Source: Veillonella dispar
GTDB taxonomy: Bacteria > Bacillota > Negativicutes > Veillonellales > Veillonellaceae
Assembly: GCF_900637515.1 (NCBI RefSeq)
Contig: NZ_LR134375.1
Coordinates: 1,137,952-1,201,951, forward strand
Direction of reading: 5' to 3'
DNA: 64,000 nt
How positions within the stretch are numbered: position 1 is the first letter of the stretch; every line of letters begins with the position of its first letter. Positions 55,124 to 64,000 of this stretch are shown piece by piece. The notes beneath the pieces are model-generated. The model was not told where the DNA came from. It was given only the letters and a program-made list of their open reading frames with translations, and made no database searches. The translations under genes were made by a program, and so were the position numbers.

Positions 55124-55190
55124 AGAATAACCTCCTAGGGCTAACAGGTTATGTAGACCCCCATATAATACATGTTAGTAATATGACGAT

Positions 55191-55475
55191 TTATTTAGGT
55201 AGAATAATTTTTGGTTCTTTTTTAGCTTTATATAATACACCGTTAAAGCCGATAACTTGGACTAATTCGGCACCAAGCATATCAGCTAACTCTTGGAAAA
55301 TCGTCTTATCTTCAGGGCTATTGTTGAGTAATTTTACCTTGATTAATTCACGAGCCATTAATGCTGCGCGAGCACTATCAATAACACTATTTTCTAAACC
55401 ATTTTTACCAATTTGAACTACTGGTGGCATTGTTGCTGCCAAAGAACGTAAATACCGTTTTTGTTTTCCTGTCAT
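55191..55475 (-). CDS. yhbY: YhbY-type CRM-domain RNA-binding protein
   Basis: A 94-residue single CRM-domain protein associated with pre-50S particles in E. coli. The signature is QIGKNGLENSVIDSARAALMARELIKVK with the GxxG loop and LVQVIGFNGVLYK at the end. It follows obg by 8 bases, a conserved obg-yhbY pair. Confidence 0.94.
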   Translation of the reverse strand: MTGKQKRYLRSLAATMPPVVQIGKNGLENSVIDSARAALMARELIKVKLLNNSPEDKTIFQELADMLGAELVQVIGFNGVLYKAKKEPKIILPK

Positions 55476-55483
55476 TATTACTC

Positions 55484-56755
55484 CTACTCTTGGAATGTAA
55501 AGCGTTGATCGCCAATTACAACTTCATCACCGTCTTTACAACCTTTTTCCTTCAATTTAGCATCGAGCTCCATAAAACGCCAAATGCGTTGGAATCTACG
55601 AAGAGATTGATCATCACTTAAGTTTGTCATTGCCACTAAGCGTTCAATACGTTTACCTGTAATATAGAATGCAGCATCATCACCACGTGTAATAACGAAT
55701 TCCACATCAGGTTTTGCTTCGTATACTACTGTATCATCAGTTGCTTCCGGTTCTGGCTCATAATTTTCTACATAGTAGTAAGCTCGTTCCATAAGCTCTG
55801 GTAAACCTTCACCACTTAATGCATTGATAAGGAATACTTCATATCCTTTATCTTCAAAATATTTTTTTGTATCAGGAATTGTTGTATCATCAAAGACCAT
55901 ATCAATCTTATTGAGTGCAACAATTTGTTTTTTATTGGCTAATTTTTCAGAATATTTACGAAGTTCTTCATTAATAGCATCAAAATCAACCTTTGGATCG
56001 CGTCCTTCCATACCAGATACATCAAGGACGTGAATTAAAATATTAGTCCGTTCTACGTGACGCAAGAAGTTATGTCCTAGGCCAACACCTTCGCTAGCCC
56101 CTTCAATAAGACCAGGAATATCGGCTAATACAAAACTACGGTCACCAGAGATGGTTACTACCCCAAGTACAGGTGTCAATGTAGTAAAGTGGTAAGCAGC
56201 TACCTCTGGTTGAGCTTTAGAGACCTTACGTAAAATACTAGACTTACCAACAGATGGATAGCCTAATAAACCAACATCTGCCAATACTTTAAGCTCTAGT
56301 TGCAACCAGAACTCTTCACCAGGTTCACCCTTTTCTGCGAATGTAGGTGCACGGTTAGCACTTGTTTGGAAGCGTGCATTACCACGGCCACCACGACCAC
56401 CTTTAGCAATAACAAAAGTATCGCCGTCGTTAACGAGGTCACAGAAAATTTTACCTGTTTCTTCTTCTTTAATTACAGTACCCAACGGAACTGGAATAAT
56501 GAGTGGCTCAGAACCGCGACCATGCTTGTTGGAGCTTTCACCATTACCACCAGCAGGTGCCTTAAACTGACGTTTATATCTAAAGTCTACAAGAGTATTA
56601 ATATTCTTGTCCGCTTTAAATATAACGTCTGCCCCTTTACCACCATCGCCGCCACTAGGGCCGCCATTTGGCACGTATTTCTCACGGCGGAAACTAGACA
56701 TGCCGTCCCCACCGTCACCGGCCTTAACAAAGACACGCGCTCTATCTATAAACAT
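55484..56755 (-). CDS. obg: GTPase Obg (CgtA)
   Basis: A 423-residue large-subunit assembly and stringent-response GTPase. The glycine-rich Obg fold fills residues 1-158 (GGDGMSSFRREKYVPNGGPSGGDGG), then the P-loop GYPSVGKSS near 165, DIPGLIEG and NKID, then a C-terminal OCT domain from about 340 (VFEFVITRGD-like stretch DVEFVITRGDDAAFYITG). Complete length for the Firmicute form. Confidence 0.97.
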   Translation of the reverse strand: MFIDRARVFVKAGDGGDGMSSFRREKYVPNGGPSGGDGGKGADVIFKADKNINTLVDFRYKRQFKAPAGGNGESSNKHGRGSEPLIIPVPLGTVIKEEETGKIFCDLVNDGDTFVIAKGGRGGRGNARFQTSANRAPTFAEKGEPGEEFWLQLELKVLADVGLLGYPSVGKSSILRKVSKAQPEVAAYHFTTLTPVLGVVTISGDRSFVLADIPGLIEGASEGVGLGHNFLRHVERTNILIHVLDVSGMEGRDPKVDFDAINEELRKYSEKLANKKQIVALNKIDMVFDDTTIPDTKKYFEDKGYEVFLINALSGEGLPELMERAYYYVENYEPEPEATDDTVVYEAKPDVEFVITRGDDAAFYITGKRIERLVAMTNLSDDQSLRRFQRIWRFMELDAKLKEKGCKDGDEVVIGDQRFTFQE

Positions 56756-56772
56756 ACTTTAACTCCTATGCA

Positions 56773-57912
56773 TTATTGCTGTAATAACTCTAATGCTTTT
56801 TTAATTTGAATATCATCTAATGTACTAGATGGATTTACACCTTTTGGTAAATCCAGTTCTACATCAGGTTTAATACCAATGCCGTCAATAACACGGTCAT
56901 TTGGTGTATGGTATTTGGCAATAGTTACCTTAACACCTTCATTATCGAGGCTAGGGTAAATAGTTTGAACTGTACCCTTACCATATGTATTAGTACCTAA
57001 AATAGTACCTAGTTTACGATCTTGAATAGCACCAGCTATAATTTCAGATGCACTAGCAGACCCTTTGTTAACAAGAACGACTAATGGCATAGCTACTTCT
57101 GGACCATTAGACTTATAAACCTCTTTTTTCCCAGCTCTATTTTGTACGGTTACTAATGTTCCTGGAGGCATAATATAGTTAGAAATCTTTTCTGTAGTAG
57201 ATAATAACCCACCAGGATTATCTCGAAGGTCTAAAATTAGTTCCTTCATACCTTGAGATTGTAATTCTTTAAATTGTGTTTCGAAATCATCAGCTGTATT
57301 TTCTGCAAATTGACTAATCCGAATATATCCAACTGTACTTGTGAGCATTTTGCTTTTAACAGTAGGTAACACAATAGATTCACGGGTAATATCAAAGTGT
57401 AATTTTTCACCATTACGCTCTATATCAAGGGCGACAATAGTACCAGCCTCGCCGCGAATTCGAGAGGATGCATCTTCTACAGTAATATCACTTGTAGATT
57501 GACCATCGATAGCAATAATATGATCACCAGGTTTTATGCCCGCTTTGAAAGCTGGTTGATCTTCCATAATACTAACTGCATATAAACCTTTATCATCATG
57601 ACCAAGAACCATGCCTACACCTGCATAAGTGCCAGATGTTTGCATTTTCATGGACTTAAATTCGTCAGCATCTAAATAAATACTATGGGGCTCTCCCAAA
57701 GAGCCAATTAAGCCTTTAAGCATACCATCATAAAGGGTAGCTTTAGACATCGGTGTCATAAAGACTTGACTCGCAGCATAGTAGGCTACAAATAGTCTTG
57801 GTAATCCCCAGAATGAACCAGATAAGTACCAAAACGTAAGCCACATAATAACGATGCCGGAGCCTATATATTTCAATAGACTCCATAACACCGTACGTGT
57901 ATCAAATTTCAT
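56773..57912 (-). CDS. ctpA: carboxy-terminal processing protease (S41)
   Basis: A 379-residue exported S41 protease. A membrane anchor (about residues 12-33) is followed by a PDZ domain (SIMEDQPAFKAGIKPGDHIIAIDG) and the catalytic Ser/Lys dyad in NKGSASASEIIAGAIQDRK and YGKGTVQTI. I start it at ATG 57912, right after the M23 stop; the in-frame GTG at 57948 adds residues without family support. Gene order ftsE-ftsX-M23-ctpA is conserved in Firmicutes and suggests control of wall hydrolases. Confidence 0.92.
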   Translation of the reverse strand: MKFDTRTVLWSLLKYIGSGIVIMWLTFWYLSGSFWGLPRLFVAYYAASQVFMTPMSKATLYDGMLKGLIGSLGEPHSIYLDADEFKSMKMQTSGTYAGVGMVLGHDDKGLYAVSIMEDQPAFKAGIKPGDHIIAIDGQSTSDITVEDASSRIRGEAGTIVALDIERNGEKLHFDITRESIVLPTVKSKMLTSTVGYIRISQFAENTADDFETQFKELQSQGMKELILDLRDNPGGLLSTTEKISNYIMPPGTLVTVQNRAGKKEVYKSNGPEVAMPLVVLVNKGSASASEIIAGAIQDRKLGTILGTNTYGKGTVQTIYPSLDNEGVKVTIAKYHTPNDRVIDGIGIKPDVELDLPKGVNPSSTLDDIQIKKALELLQQ

Positions 57913-57913
57913 A

Positions 57914-59119
57914 TTATAAATATCCCATAGGATCAACAGGATCCCCACTTATACGAACTTCAAAATGTACGTGTGGCCCAGTACTATTACCAGTGCTACC
58001 AGCATAGGCAATAACTTGACCTTTAGATACATCTTGTCCTTCAGAGACAGCAAGCTCAGAATTATGGCCATAAAGGGTGGACATACCATTACCATGGTCG
58101 ATAACTACAGCGTAACCATAGCCACCCATCCAACCAGACCAAACAACAGTACCTCCATCAGCAGCATGAACTGGTGTACCTTCATCAACACCAATATCAA
58201 TACCGGAATGGTAGATAGTTGTACCCCAAATTGGATGTGTACGATAGCCATAAGGAGAAGTAATTTCACCACTTACAGGCCAACCAAGTTGACCAGATCC
58301 TTGAACCCAAGAGTAGCTTGGTGCAGACTGTTGAGCCGCAGCTGCCGCTGCTGCTTCTGCAGCTGCACGAGCTGCCGCACGTTCAGCTTGGCGAGCTTTC
58401 AATAATGCTGTAATTTGAGCGGAAGAAGCATTAAGTTCTTCCACTGCTTGCATTGCAGTAGCACGATCATTTTGTGCCTTCTGAAGAACTACCTCCCGTT
58501 CTTTTTTCTTTTGTTCAATTTCAGCTTGTTTTGCTACAGCAGCTTTTTCAAGCTCTACTAGCTTAGCTCGAGATTGCTCAAGAGCCTGTTTACGTGCCGC
58601 AATTTCAGCACGTTCTTTTTTAATTTCATCGATTAACTTGATGTCAGAATCAATGATGCGTTTTAAGATTTCTAATCGATTTGCAAAATCGCTAAAATCT
58701 TTAGAGCCAATGACAACATCTAAATAACTTAGACGTCCATTGATATAAATATCTCGTACACGCTTATAAAATACGGATTCTCGTCCTTCTAAGCGCTTTT
58801 GTGCTTCTGCGAGTAACTTTTCATTAACAGTAATATCATTTTCAACGGCTACACGTTGCTGTTGAATAGATTCTAACTGTTGTTGGGCCTGACGTAATTG
58901 CTCTTCAATTTGTCGCAACTGTTCAGATACACTTACAATAACAGTTTCTGCATCAGCTTTGATAGAGTTTTGTTGATTAACTTGTTGTTGAATTGAATCT
59001 AATTGATTCGTTAAATCCTCATCTTCCGCAGCAATGTATAGTGGTGTTCCCAGTACTACTATACCTGTTAAAATTGTTGCTACAAGACGAGATTTGATTG
59101 TGTTGTATTTCATAAACAT
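57914..59119 (-). CDS. murein hydrolase activator, EnvC-like (M23)
   Basis: A 401-residue secreted protein with a signal peptide (about residues 1-29, ending near IAAEDED), a long coiled coil (30-245, rich in Gln, Glu, Lys) with an Ala-rich stretch, and a C-terminal M23/LytM domain (YHSGIDIGVDEGTPVHAADG... GPHVHFEVR). The His and Asp zinc ligands appear intact, so it may be an active endopeptidase rather than only an activator. FtsEX normally binds the coiled coil of such proteins. The start overlaps ftsX by one base; ATG at 59113 is an alternative. Confidence 0.92.
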   Translation of the reverse strand: MFMKYNTIKSRLVATILTGIVVLGTPLYIAAEDEDLTNQLDSIQQQVNQQNSIKADAETVIVSVSEQLRQIEEQLRQAQQQLESIQQQRVAVENDITVNEKLLAEAQKRLEGRESVFYKRVRDIYINGRLSYLDVVIGSKDFSDFANRLEILKRIIDSDIKLIDEIKKERAEIAARKQALEQSRAKLVELEKAAVAKQAEIEQKKKEREVVLQKAQNDRATAMQAVEELNASSAQITALLKARQAERAAARAAAEAAAAAAAQQSAPSYSWVQGSGQLGWPVSGEITSPYGYRTHPIWGTTIYHSGIDIGVDEGTPVHAADGGTVVWSGWMGGYGYAVVIDHGNGMSTLYGHNSELAVSEGQDVSKGQVIAYAGSTGNSTGPHVHFEVRISGDPVDPMGYL

Positions 59120-60006
59120 TACACCTTCATGTATTGTTTTAAAGAAATCGTACTACCAATAGCACCGACTATAATACCGCCACCTAGAATATAGATAGCC
59201 ACATCATAGAAGAATGGGAACATTGGTACTAATGGGAAGAATGCTAAAGACTCAGAAACTTCCATGGTAATGAAATGGTAAAACTCACCTACACAAAGTA
59301 CGGCAATTACAGCCCCCACTAAGCCCAATAACATACCTTCGATCAAGAATGGCCAACGAATAAAACCATTGGTTGCACCAACATATTTCATGATGGCAAT
59401 TTCTTTACGACGGGCGAATACAGTCAAGCGAATTGTATTAGAAATGATGAATAATGTAGCTGCTGCTAAGAATGCGATTAATACAATACCACCAATTCTG
59501 ATTACTTGAGTAATGCGGAATAGTTCTTCTACAATATCTTGACCATAATGCGTACTTTCAACACCTTGGAATGTAGTGGCTAATTTAGCTGTAGCCTTAA
59601 CATCACTTGGGTTATCAAAGGTTAATACATAAGAGTTTGGCAATGGATTTACATCACCTAATGCATTTACCAATTGTTGTTGATCACCGAGGCGTGCTTT
59701 GAATTCCTTCATAGCTTGCTCTTTATTAACAAACTCTAAATGCTTAAGATTTGGTATAGCTTTAATTTGCTTACCTACAGCCATAATTTGGTCAGTTGTT
59801 AAACCATCTTTTAAATAAATGCTCAATTGAACTTGGTTTTCTAAACTAGATGCCATATTATTCAAATTGATAACACCGCAAAGGAATACACCGAGCATAA
59901 ATAGAGATAAAGCCACTGTAGAAATAGATGCTAACGTCATAAGACCGTTACGCTTCATAGATTTGAGGGCTTCTTTAAAAAAGTATTTCAATGTTCTAGG
60001 CTTCAT
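59119..60006 (-). CDS. ftsX: cell division protein FtsX
   Basis: A 295-residue ABC-type membrane subunit with four membrane segments and an extracytoplasmic loop of about 120 residues between the first two. It has the typical opening YFFKEALKSMKRNGLMTLAS and the cytoplasmic NTIRLTVFARRKEIAIMKYVGATN. I prefer ATG 60006 (GAGGTG nine bases upstream) to the GTG at 60018. With FtsE it controls the M23 protein encoded downstream. Confidence 0.94.
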   Translation of the reverse strand: MKPRTLKYFFKEALKSMKRNGLMTLASISTVALSLFMLGVFLCGVINLNNMASSLENQVQLSIYLKDGLTTDQIMAVGKQIKAIPNLKHLEFVNKEQAMKEFKARLGDQQQLVNALGDVNPLPNSYVLTFDNPSDVKATAKLATTFQGVESTHYGQDIVEELFRITQVIRIGGIVLIAFLAAATLFIISNTIRLTVFARRKEIAIMKYVGATNGFIRWPFLIEGMLLGLVGAVIAVLCVGEFYHFITMEVSESLAFFPLVPMFPFFYDVAIYILGGGIIVGAIGSTISLKQYMKV

Positions 60007-60682
60007 TAATTTCTGCACCTCTCATATTATCACTTTGAACGCGACCATCTTTAAGACGAATAACACGTTTATTTAAATACGAAACAAGATCCATATTATG
60101 GGTAACCATAATAACAGTTGTGCCAAAATTATTGATATGCTTAAACAAATCTACAATACCTTTACTTGTATCAGGATCTAGATTACCAGTCGGTTCATCA
60201 GCAATGAGCACAGAAGGTCGATTTACAATGGCGCGGGCAATAGCAACACGTTGTTGTTCACCACCAGATAAATCCTCTGGTAAATCATTTGCCTTGTCAG
60301 TTAACCCAACAAGCTCTAGTACATGACTTACCTTTTCCTTAATTACCTTTGGTTTTTCTTCAATTACTTCAAGAGCAAAGGCAATATTTTCTGATACCGT
60401 TTTGTTTGGTAATAAACGGAAATCTTGGAATACAACACCAAGTTTTCTACGTAATTTTGGAATTTTACTACGCTTCATACGCGTAACATCAAAATCATCA
60501 ACAATGACAGTACCAGAATCGGGTACTACTTCATGAGTTAACAATTTAAATAGAGTTGATTTCCCTGCACCGCTGTGACCACAAATGAGGACAAATTCGC
60601 CCTCATTTATAGTTAAACACACATCGTCTAATGCAACAGAACCATTATCATAGACTTTACTAACATTCTTAAATTCAATCAT
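59996..60682 (-). CDS. ftsE: cell division ATP-binding protein FtsE
   Basis: A 228-residue ABC ATPase. Walker [10 protein letters not shown] is near residue 35, signature [15 protein letters not shown] near 139 and Walker [13 protein letters not shown] near 160. It overlaps ftsX by 11 bases. The gene ends within the ribosome binding site of ftsX, which suggests coupling. Confidence 0.97.
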   Translation of the reverse strand: MIEFKNVSKVYDNGSVALDDVCLTINEGEFVLICGHSGAGKSTLFKLLTHEVVPDSGTVIVDDFDVTRMKRSKIPKLRRKLGVVFQDFRLLPNKTVSENIAFALEVIEEKPKVIKEKVSHVLELVGLTDKANDLPEDLSGGEQQRVAIARAIVNRPSVLIADEPTGNLDPDTSKGIVDLFKHINNFGTTVIMVTHNMDLVSYLNKRVIRLKDGRVQSDNMRGAEINEA

Positions 60683-60696
60683 GGGGTCCCCTTTGA

Positions 60697-61629
60697 TTAT
60701 TTACGAGTGATTACACGTTTTACTGCTTCTACTATGTCTTTTGCTGTCAAACCATATTTAGCCATCAATTCTTTTGGCGTACCACTCTCCCCAAATGTAT
60801 CTTGTACACCAACGAATTCCATAGGAACAGGCTTATTAGCCACAACAACTTCAGACACAGCAGAACCAAGACCACCAATGATATTATGTTCTTCTGCTGT
60901 TACAATAGCACCTGTTTCAGTAGCTGCTTTTACAATTGCCTCTGCATCGATAGGCTTAATAGAAGCCATATTGATAACGCGGGCAGACACATTAGATTCA
61001 GCTAATGTTTTAGCCGCCTCAACAGCAGGGCCAACCAAGGCACCACAAGCAATGATAGTTACATCAGAACCATCTACCAATGTAGTAGATTTACCAGGTA
61101 CGAATGTATAACCTTCAGCTGTAACATCATCTACTCCAGCACGGCCTAAACGAACATATACAGGACCTTCATAAGATGCAGCCCATTCAACTACTGCTTC
61201 TGTTTCACGTTCATCTGCAGGTACTACTACAGTCATATTAGGTAAAGTACGCATACAAGAAATATCTTCCAAGCTTTGATGTGTAGCACCATCTTCACCT
61301 ACAGTAATACCAGCATGAGTAGCACATACTTTTACATTCAATTTTGGATAACATACAGCATTCCGAATTTGTTCAAATGCACGACCTGTTGCAAACATAG
61401 CAAAGGAAGAAACAAATGGAATTTTGCCTGCTGCTGCAAGTCCGGCACCAACAGAAATCAAGTTTTGTTCTGCAATACCTACATTAAAGAATCGATCAGG
61501 GCAGACATTTTTAAATGTATCAGTTTTAGTAGATTTAGATAAATCCGCATCTAATACGATAATATTTGTATTTTCTTTACCAATGCGAGCTAACGCATTA
61601 CCATATGCTTCACGTGTTGCTTTACCCAT
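60697..61629 (-). CDS. transketolase, C-terminal (pyrimidine-binding) subunit
   Basis: A 310-residue protein equal to the second half of a transketolase: the pyrimidine-binding domain (FFNVGIAEQNLISVGAGLAAAGKIPF, with the catalytic Glu) and the C-terminal transferrin-like domain. It overlaps its partner by one base (TAATG). Split transketolases are common in Firmicutes and Archaea. The pair serves the non-oxidative pentose phosphate pathway together with rpe. Confidence 0.93.
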   Translation of the reverse strand: MGKATREAYGNALARIGKENTNIIVLDADLSKSTKTDTFKNVCPDRFFNVGIAEQNLISVGAGLAAAGKIPFVSSFAMFATGRAFEQIRNAVCYPKLNVKVCATHAGITVGEDGATHQSLEDISCMRTLPNMTVVVPADERETEAVVEWAASYEGPVYVRLGRAGVDDVTAEGYTFVPGKSTTLVDGSDVTIIACGALVGPAVEAAKTLAESNVSARVINMASIKPIDAEAIVKAATETGAIVTAEEHNIIGGLGSAVSEVVVANKPVPMEFVGVQDTFGESGTPKELMAKYGLTAKDIVEAVKRVITRK

Positions 61630-62465
61630 TATTGTACCCCCATAATTTCATTAACAAAGGTTTCACCTTGCTCTGCACTAGGTGCTTTACCATGCCAACC
61701 TGCTTGGCCTTCCATTTCAGCTACGCCCTTACCTTTTACAGTATGCATTACGATACAAGTTGGACCTTCTGTGAAAGCTTTAGCAGATTCAATAGCATTA
61801 TGAAGTTCATCAAGATCATGACCATTGACTTCAATAACATTCCAATTGAAAGCTTTAAATTTCTCAGGAATTGGCAATGGAGAAAGTACTTTAGTAATAT
61901 CACCATCAATTTGAAGGCCATTAAAATCAACAAAAGCAGTCAAATTATTGAGTTTATAATGACCAGCAAACATTGCTGCTTCCCATACTTGACCTTCTTC
62001 AAGCTCGCCATCACCTAAAATGGAGTAAACGCGATAATCAGCATTGTCAATTTTGCCTGCCAATGCCATACCACATGCGGCAGAAATGCCTTGGCCTAAG
62101 GAACCTGTAGACATATCTACGCCAGGAGTATGTTTCATATCAGGATGGCCTTGTAACATATGGTCAATTTTACGTAAATTCAAAAGTTCTTCTTTAGGGA
62201 AATAACCTTTTTCAGCCAATGTAGCATATAAAGCAGGAGCTGCATGACCTTTAGAAAGGACAAAACGATCTCTATTTGGAGCTTTTGGATTTGCTGGATC
62301 TACATTCATTTCTACATAGTACAACAAGGCCATCACATCAGCGATAGATAAAGAACCACCTGGGTGACCAGATTTTGCTGCCGTTACAGACTGAACAATA
62401 CTAACGCGAATAGCTTTTGCCTTCTCTTGAACTATTTGTTTAACATCTTGTGTTAATGTAGCCAT
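61629..62465 (-). CDS. transketolase, N-terminal (diphosphate-binding) subunit
   Basis: A 278-residue protein equal to the first half of a transketolase. The ThDP and metal motif GDGELEEGQVWEAAMFAGHYKLNNL (near residues 150-174) and the substrate histidines in SGHPGGSLS and GHAAPALYA are present. It must combine with the adjacent C-terminal subunit for activity. Confidence 0.94.
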   Translation of the reverse strand: MATLTQDVKQIVQEKAKAIRVSIVQSVTAAKSGHPGGSLSIADVMALLYYVEMNVDPANPKAPNRDRFVLSKGHAAPALYATLAEKGYFPKEELLNLRKIDHMLQGHPDMKHTPGVDMSTGSLGQGISAACGMALAGKIDNADYRVYSILGDGELEEGQVWEAAMFAGHYKLNNLTAFVDFNGLQIDGDITKVLSPLPIPEKFKAFNWNVIEVNGHDLDELHNAIESAKAFTEGPTCIVMHTVKGKGVAEMEGQAGWHGKAPSAEQGETFVNEIMGVQ

Positions 62466-62498
62466 AGAGACCTCACTTTCTGGATTGGATCCAATATA

Positions 62499-63599
62499 TT
62501 AATAATCTTTAAGTAATGAAATAGCGATTTCTGCATTGCGTTGAGAGTTTAAACGCAATGCTTCAATACGATCATAAGAGGATTGATACTCTTCTCTGGA
62601 ATTTAAGAGCTTATGACATCGCTGATATAGCGCCTCTTCTCTAAGATGTGTCATTGTTCCTATTGGTTCCTGACCAATCATATGTAAGAAGCTTGTAATT
62701 TTAGGATCGTAGGAAATACCGATAACAGGTTTCCCCATTAAAGAGCTAAATACTAGAGCATGAAGACGTATACCAATCATTAGGTCCACATTCCCCGATA
62801 AGGATACTTGTTCCTCTGTAGAGAATGGGCCTTCAAGAACAATAGCCCCCTTCGGCATATAATTAGCGATAATTTTAGCTTCTTTTGTATCCTCTGGATG
62901 AGACATAGGAATAAAAATAATTTCTACCTCATCTTGCTCTTGTAATCGGCTTAACACATTGGCTAATGATTCACGATATTCTGTATCATCTTTCCAACTA
63001 CGAACAGCAACACCAATTCGTTTTGGATTCTCTATAGATTTAGGTAGTTTAGATGTATAGCCTTCTAAAATACGTTTACCAATAGACAAATTTGCCGGTT
63101 GCATAGCCAAAACAGCATCAGCTGTAACCTCTACATCTTCAATTCCTAAGGACTCTAATTCAGATTTTGAAATAGAATCACGAACTGTAATGGTATCCAC
63201 AAATCGCAATATAAAGCTAACAGCTCTTCGTGTAGAGGGACGATTTAAAGGCCCAATACCTTGAGAGTAAAGCATTACCTTTTTTCCCATCATTTTAGCT
63301 AAAGCCATAATACTTAAATAGTAATATGTATTACGAATACTTGTAGCATCTTGTAAAAGACTGCCTCCACCACTGATCACTAAATCAGAATTGGCAATTG
63401 CCTTTAAAATACCAAATGCAGAAAATGTCCCCACTGCATGAATGTTATGTTTTTTGCTTGTCTCTGTAGGATTACCAGAAATAACCGTAATATGCGCATC
63501 TGCTTCCTCTTTGCGAATGGCATCGATAATGGCACAAAGCATTGCTTCATCGCCAGCATTACCAAAACCATAGTAGCCAGAGATAACAATATTACTCAT
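62499..63599 (-). CDS. csaB: polysaccharide pyruvyl transferase CsaB
   Basis: A 366-residue CsaB-family enzyme, which in other Firmicutes adds a ketal pyruvate to wall polysaccharide to make the ligand of SLH domains. It opens IVISGYYGFGNAGDEAML, and has VISGGGSLLQDATSIRNTYYYL near residues 91-112 and a distal MIGIRLHALVFSSLMGKPVIGISYDPK. GGGAGG six bases before ATG 63599 decides the start. It overlaps the DUF5693 gene by 8 bases, a pair often seen together. Confidence 0.93.
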   Translation of the reverse strand: MSNIVISGYYGFGNAGDEAMLCAIIDAIRKEEADAHITVISGNPTETSKKHNIHAVGTFSAFGILKAIANSDLVISGGGSLLQDATSIRNTYYYLSIMALAKMMGKKVMLYSQGIGPLNRPSTRRAVSFILRFVDTITVRDSISKSELESLGIEDVEVTADAVLAMQPANLSIGKRILEGYTSKLPKSIENPKRIGVAVRSWKDDTEYRESLANVLSRLQEQDEVEIIFIPMSHPEDTKEAKIIANYMPKGAIVLEGPFSTEEQVSLSGNVDLMIGIRLHALVFSSLMGKPVIGISYDPKITSFLHMIGQEPIGTMTHLREEALYQRCHKLLNSREEYQSSYDRIEALRLNSQRNAEIAISLLKDY

Positions 63600-64000
63600 G
63601 GTCAACCTCCCGCGCTTGGAACCATTGTGTTACGTACATCATGAAACGTACAGCAATGATAAGAAGCAAACCTAAGAGAGCACCAATTAATAAACCATCA
63701 TATCCACGCATAATAGACATGAATACAGGAGTTCTAATATGACAGAATGTTTCAACCATTGAAGCTATGCCGATAACACCTGCAATAGTTAATAAGAAAT
63801 GGATTACTGTAGGCCATTTACGTAAGAATGCAAACGTAGCCAACATTAATGCTGGGTGACCAATAATGAACTCTTTTTCTCTAGGTCTTGCATACAATGT
63901 ATTTTCAAGGAAACGACGAAGCATAAGTTCAAATCCTGGTACAGGAACACCTGCTGTATGACCACTGCGGCCAACAAATACCCATGCCACGCCACCAAGA
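63592..64000 (-). CDS. DUF5693 membrane protein, 3' part only
   Basis: The last 135 or so residues of a multi-pass membrane protein; the 5' end lies beyond the right edge. It shows WVFVGRSGHTAGVPVPGFEL, then a RPREKEFIIGHPAL motif, then at least three hydrophobic segments. This matches DUF5693, which commonly precedes csaB in Firmicutes. Its role, perhaps in precursor transport or modification for the pyruvylated polymer, is inferred from neighbourhood only. Confidence 0.8.
   Translation of the reverse strand, partial: LGGVAWVFVGRSGHTAGVPVPGFELMLRRFLENTLYARPREKEFIIGHPALMLATFAFLRKWPTVIHFLLTIAGVIGIASMVETFCHIRTPVFMSIMRGYDGLLIGALLGLLLIIAVRFMMYVTQWFQAREVDHE

Noticed and set aside
56300-56809. 169-codon plus-strand frame opposite obg
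   Set aside because: Shadow of the glycine-rich Obg domain, low-complexity product, no ribosome binding site.
57914-59119. Ala- and Gln-rich stretch in the M23 protein as a nucleotide repeat or frameshift
   Set aside because: It reads as a continuous coiled coil joined to an intact M23 domain, typical of EnvC-like proteins.

Overview
The window reads as a low-GC, Gram-negative-staining Firmicute of the class Negativicutes, most likely Veillonella or a close relative. Three things point there: Firmicute-style gene order (rpsB-tsf-pyrH-frr-uppS-cdsA-dxr-rseP-ispG-proS; def-fmt-rsmB-rlmN-prpC-prkC-rsgA-rpe), an IspH enzyme fused to ribosomal protein S1, and a phosphoethanolamine transferase of the kind that decorates lipopolysaccharide in cells with an outer membrane. 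The genus is inferred from remembered gene content, not from a search.

It is ordinary chromosomal housekeeping DNA, gene-dense and almost entirely on the minus strand; only rqcH and the phosphoethanolamine transferase gene are on the plus strand. I saw no insertion sequence, prophage, CRISPR array, defence island or rRNA. No gene-free stretch exceeds 300 bases; the longest (11698-11980) holds a terminator, the rpsB promoter and a structured rpsB leader.

Layout, in plus coordinates (transcription mostly runs right to left). 1-1900: start of miaB, a P-loop/Asp23-like protein and a PHP phosphoesterase. 2000-11700: translation, isoprenoid and envelope block from rpsB to proS. 12000-23000: Ser/Thr kinase and phosphatase pair with rsgA, rpe, rlmN, rsmB, a DUF116 protein, fmt, def and priA. 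23080-24440: metK under a SAM-I riboswitch. 24470-29470: SulP transporter, coaBC, rpoZ, gmk, remA, yicC. 29595-31310: rqcH. 31350-42400: coaD, rsmD, gpsA, plsY, der, ispH-rpsA, plsC, cmk, a flavoprotein, rluB, scpB and scpA. 42570-44980: phosphoethanolamine transferase and a DUF523 protein. 45056-45481: five tRNA genes behind a near-consensus promoter. 45530-50260: metallo-hydrolase, TrkH/TrkA potassium uptake, a CvfB-like S1 protein and rsfS. 50270-55480: LCP protein, yqeK, nadD, a previously untracked 49-residue membrane protein, proA, proB, yhbY. 55480-64000: obg, ctpA, M23 hydrolase, ftsX, ftsE, split transketolase, csaB and the 3' end of a DUF5693 gene.

Much of the region links ribosome maturation (obg, der, rsgA, rsfS, rsmD, rsmB, rlmN, rluB, yhbY, rqcH) to envelope growth (uppS, cdsA, plsC, plsY, gpsA, ftsEX, ctpA, LCP, csaB). 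Four isoprenoid genes (dxr, ispG, ispH, uppS) supply the undecaprenyl carrier. The items most worth checking are the rpsB leader, the 49-residue membrane protein coupled to proA, the LCP protein with a degenerate active-site motif, the P-loop/Asp23 fusion and the small PASTA-like protein between frr and uppS. I found no clear candidate for a wholly new multi-gene system.
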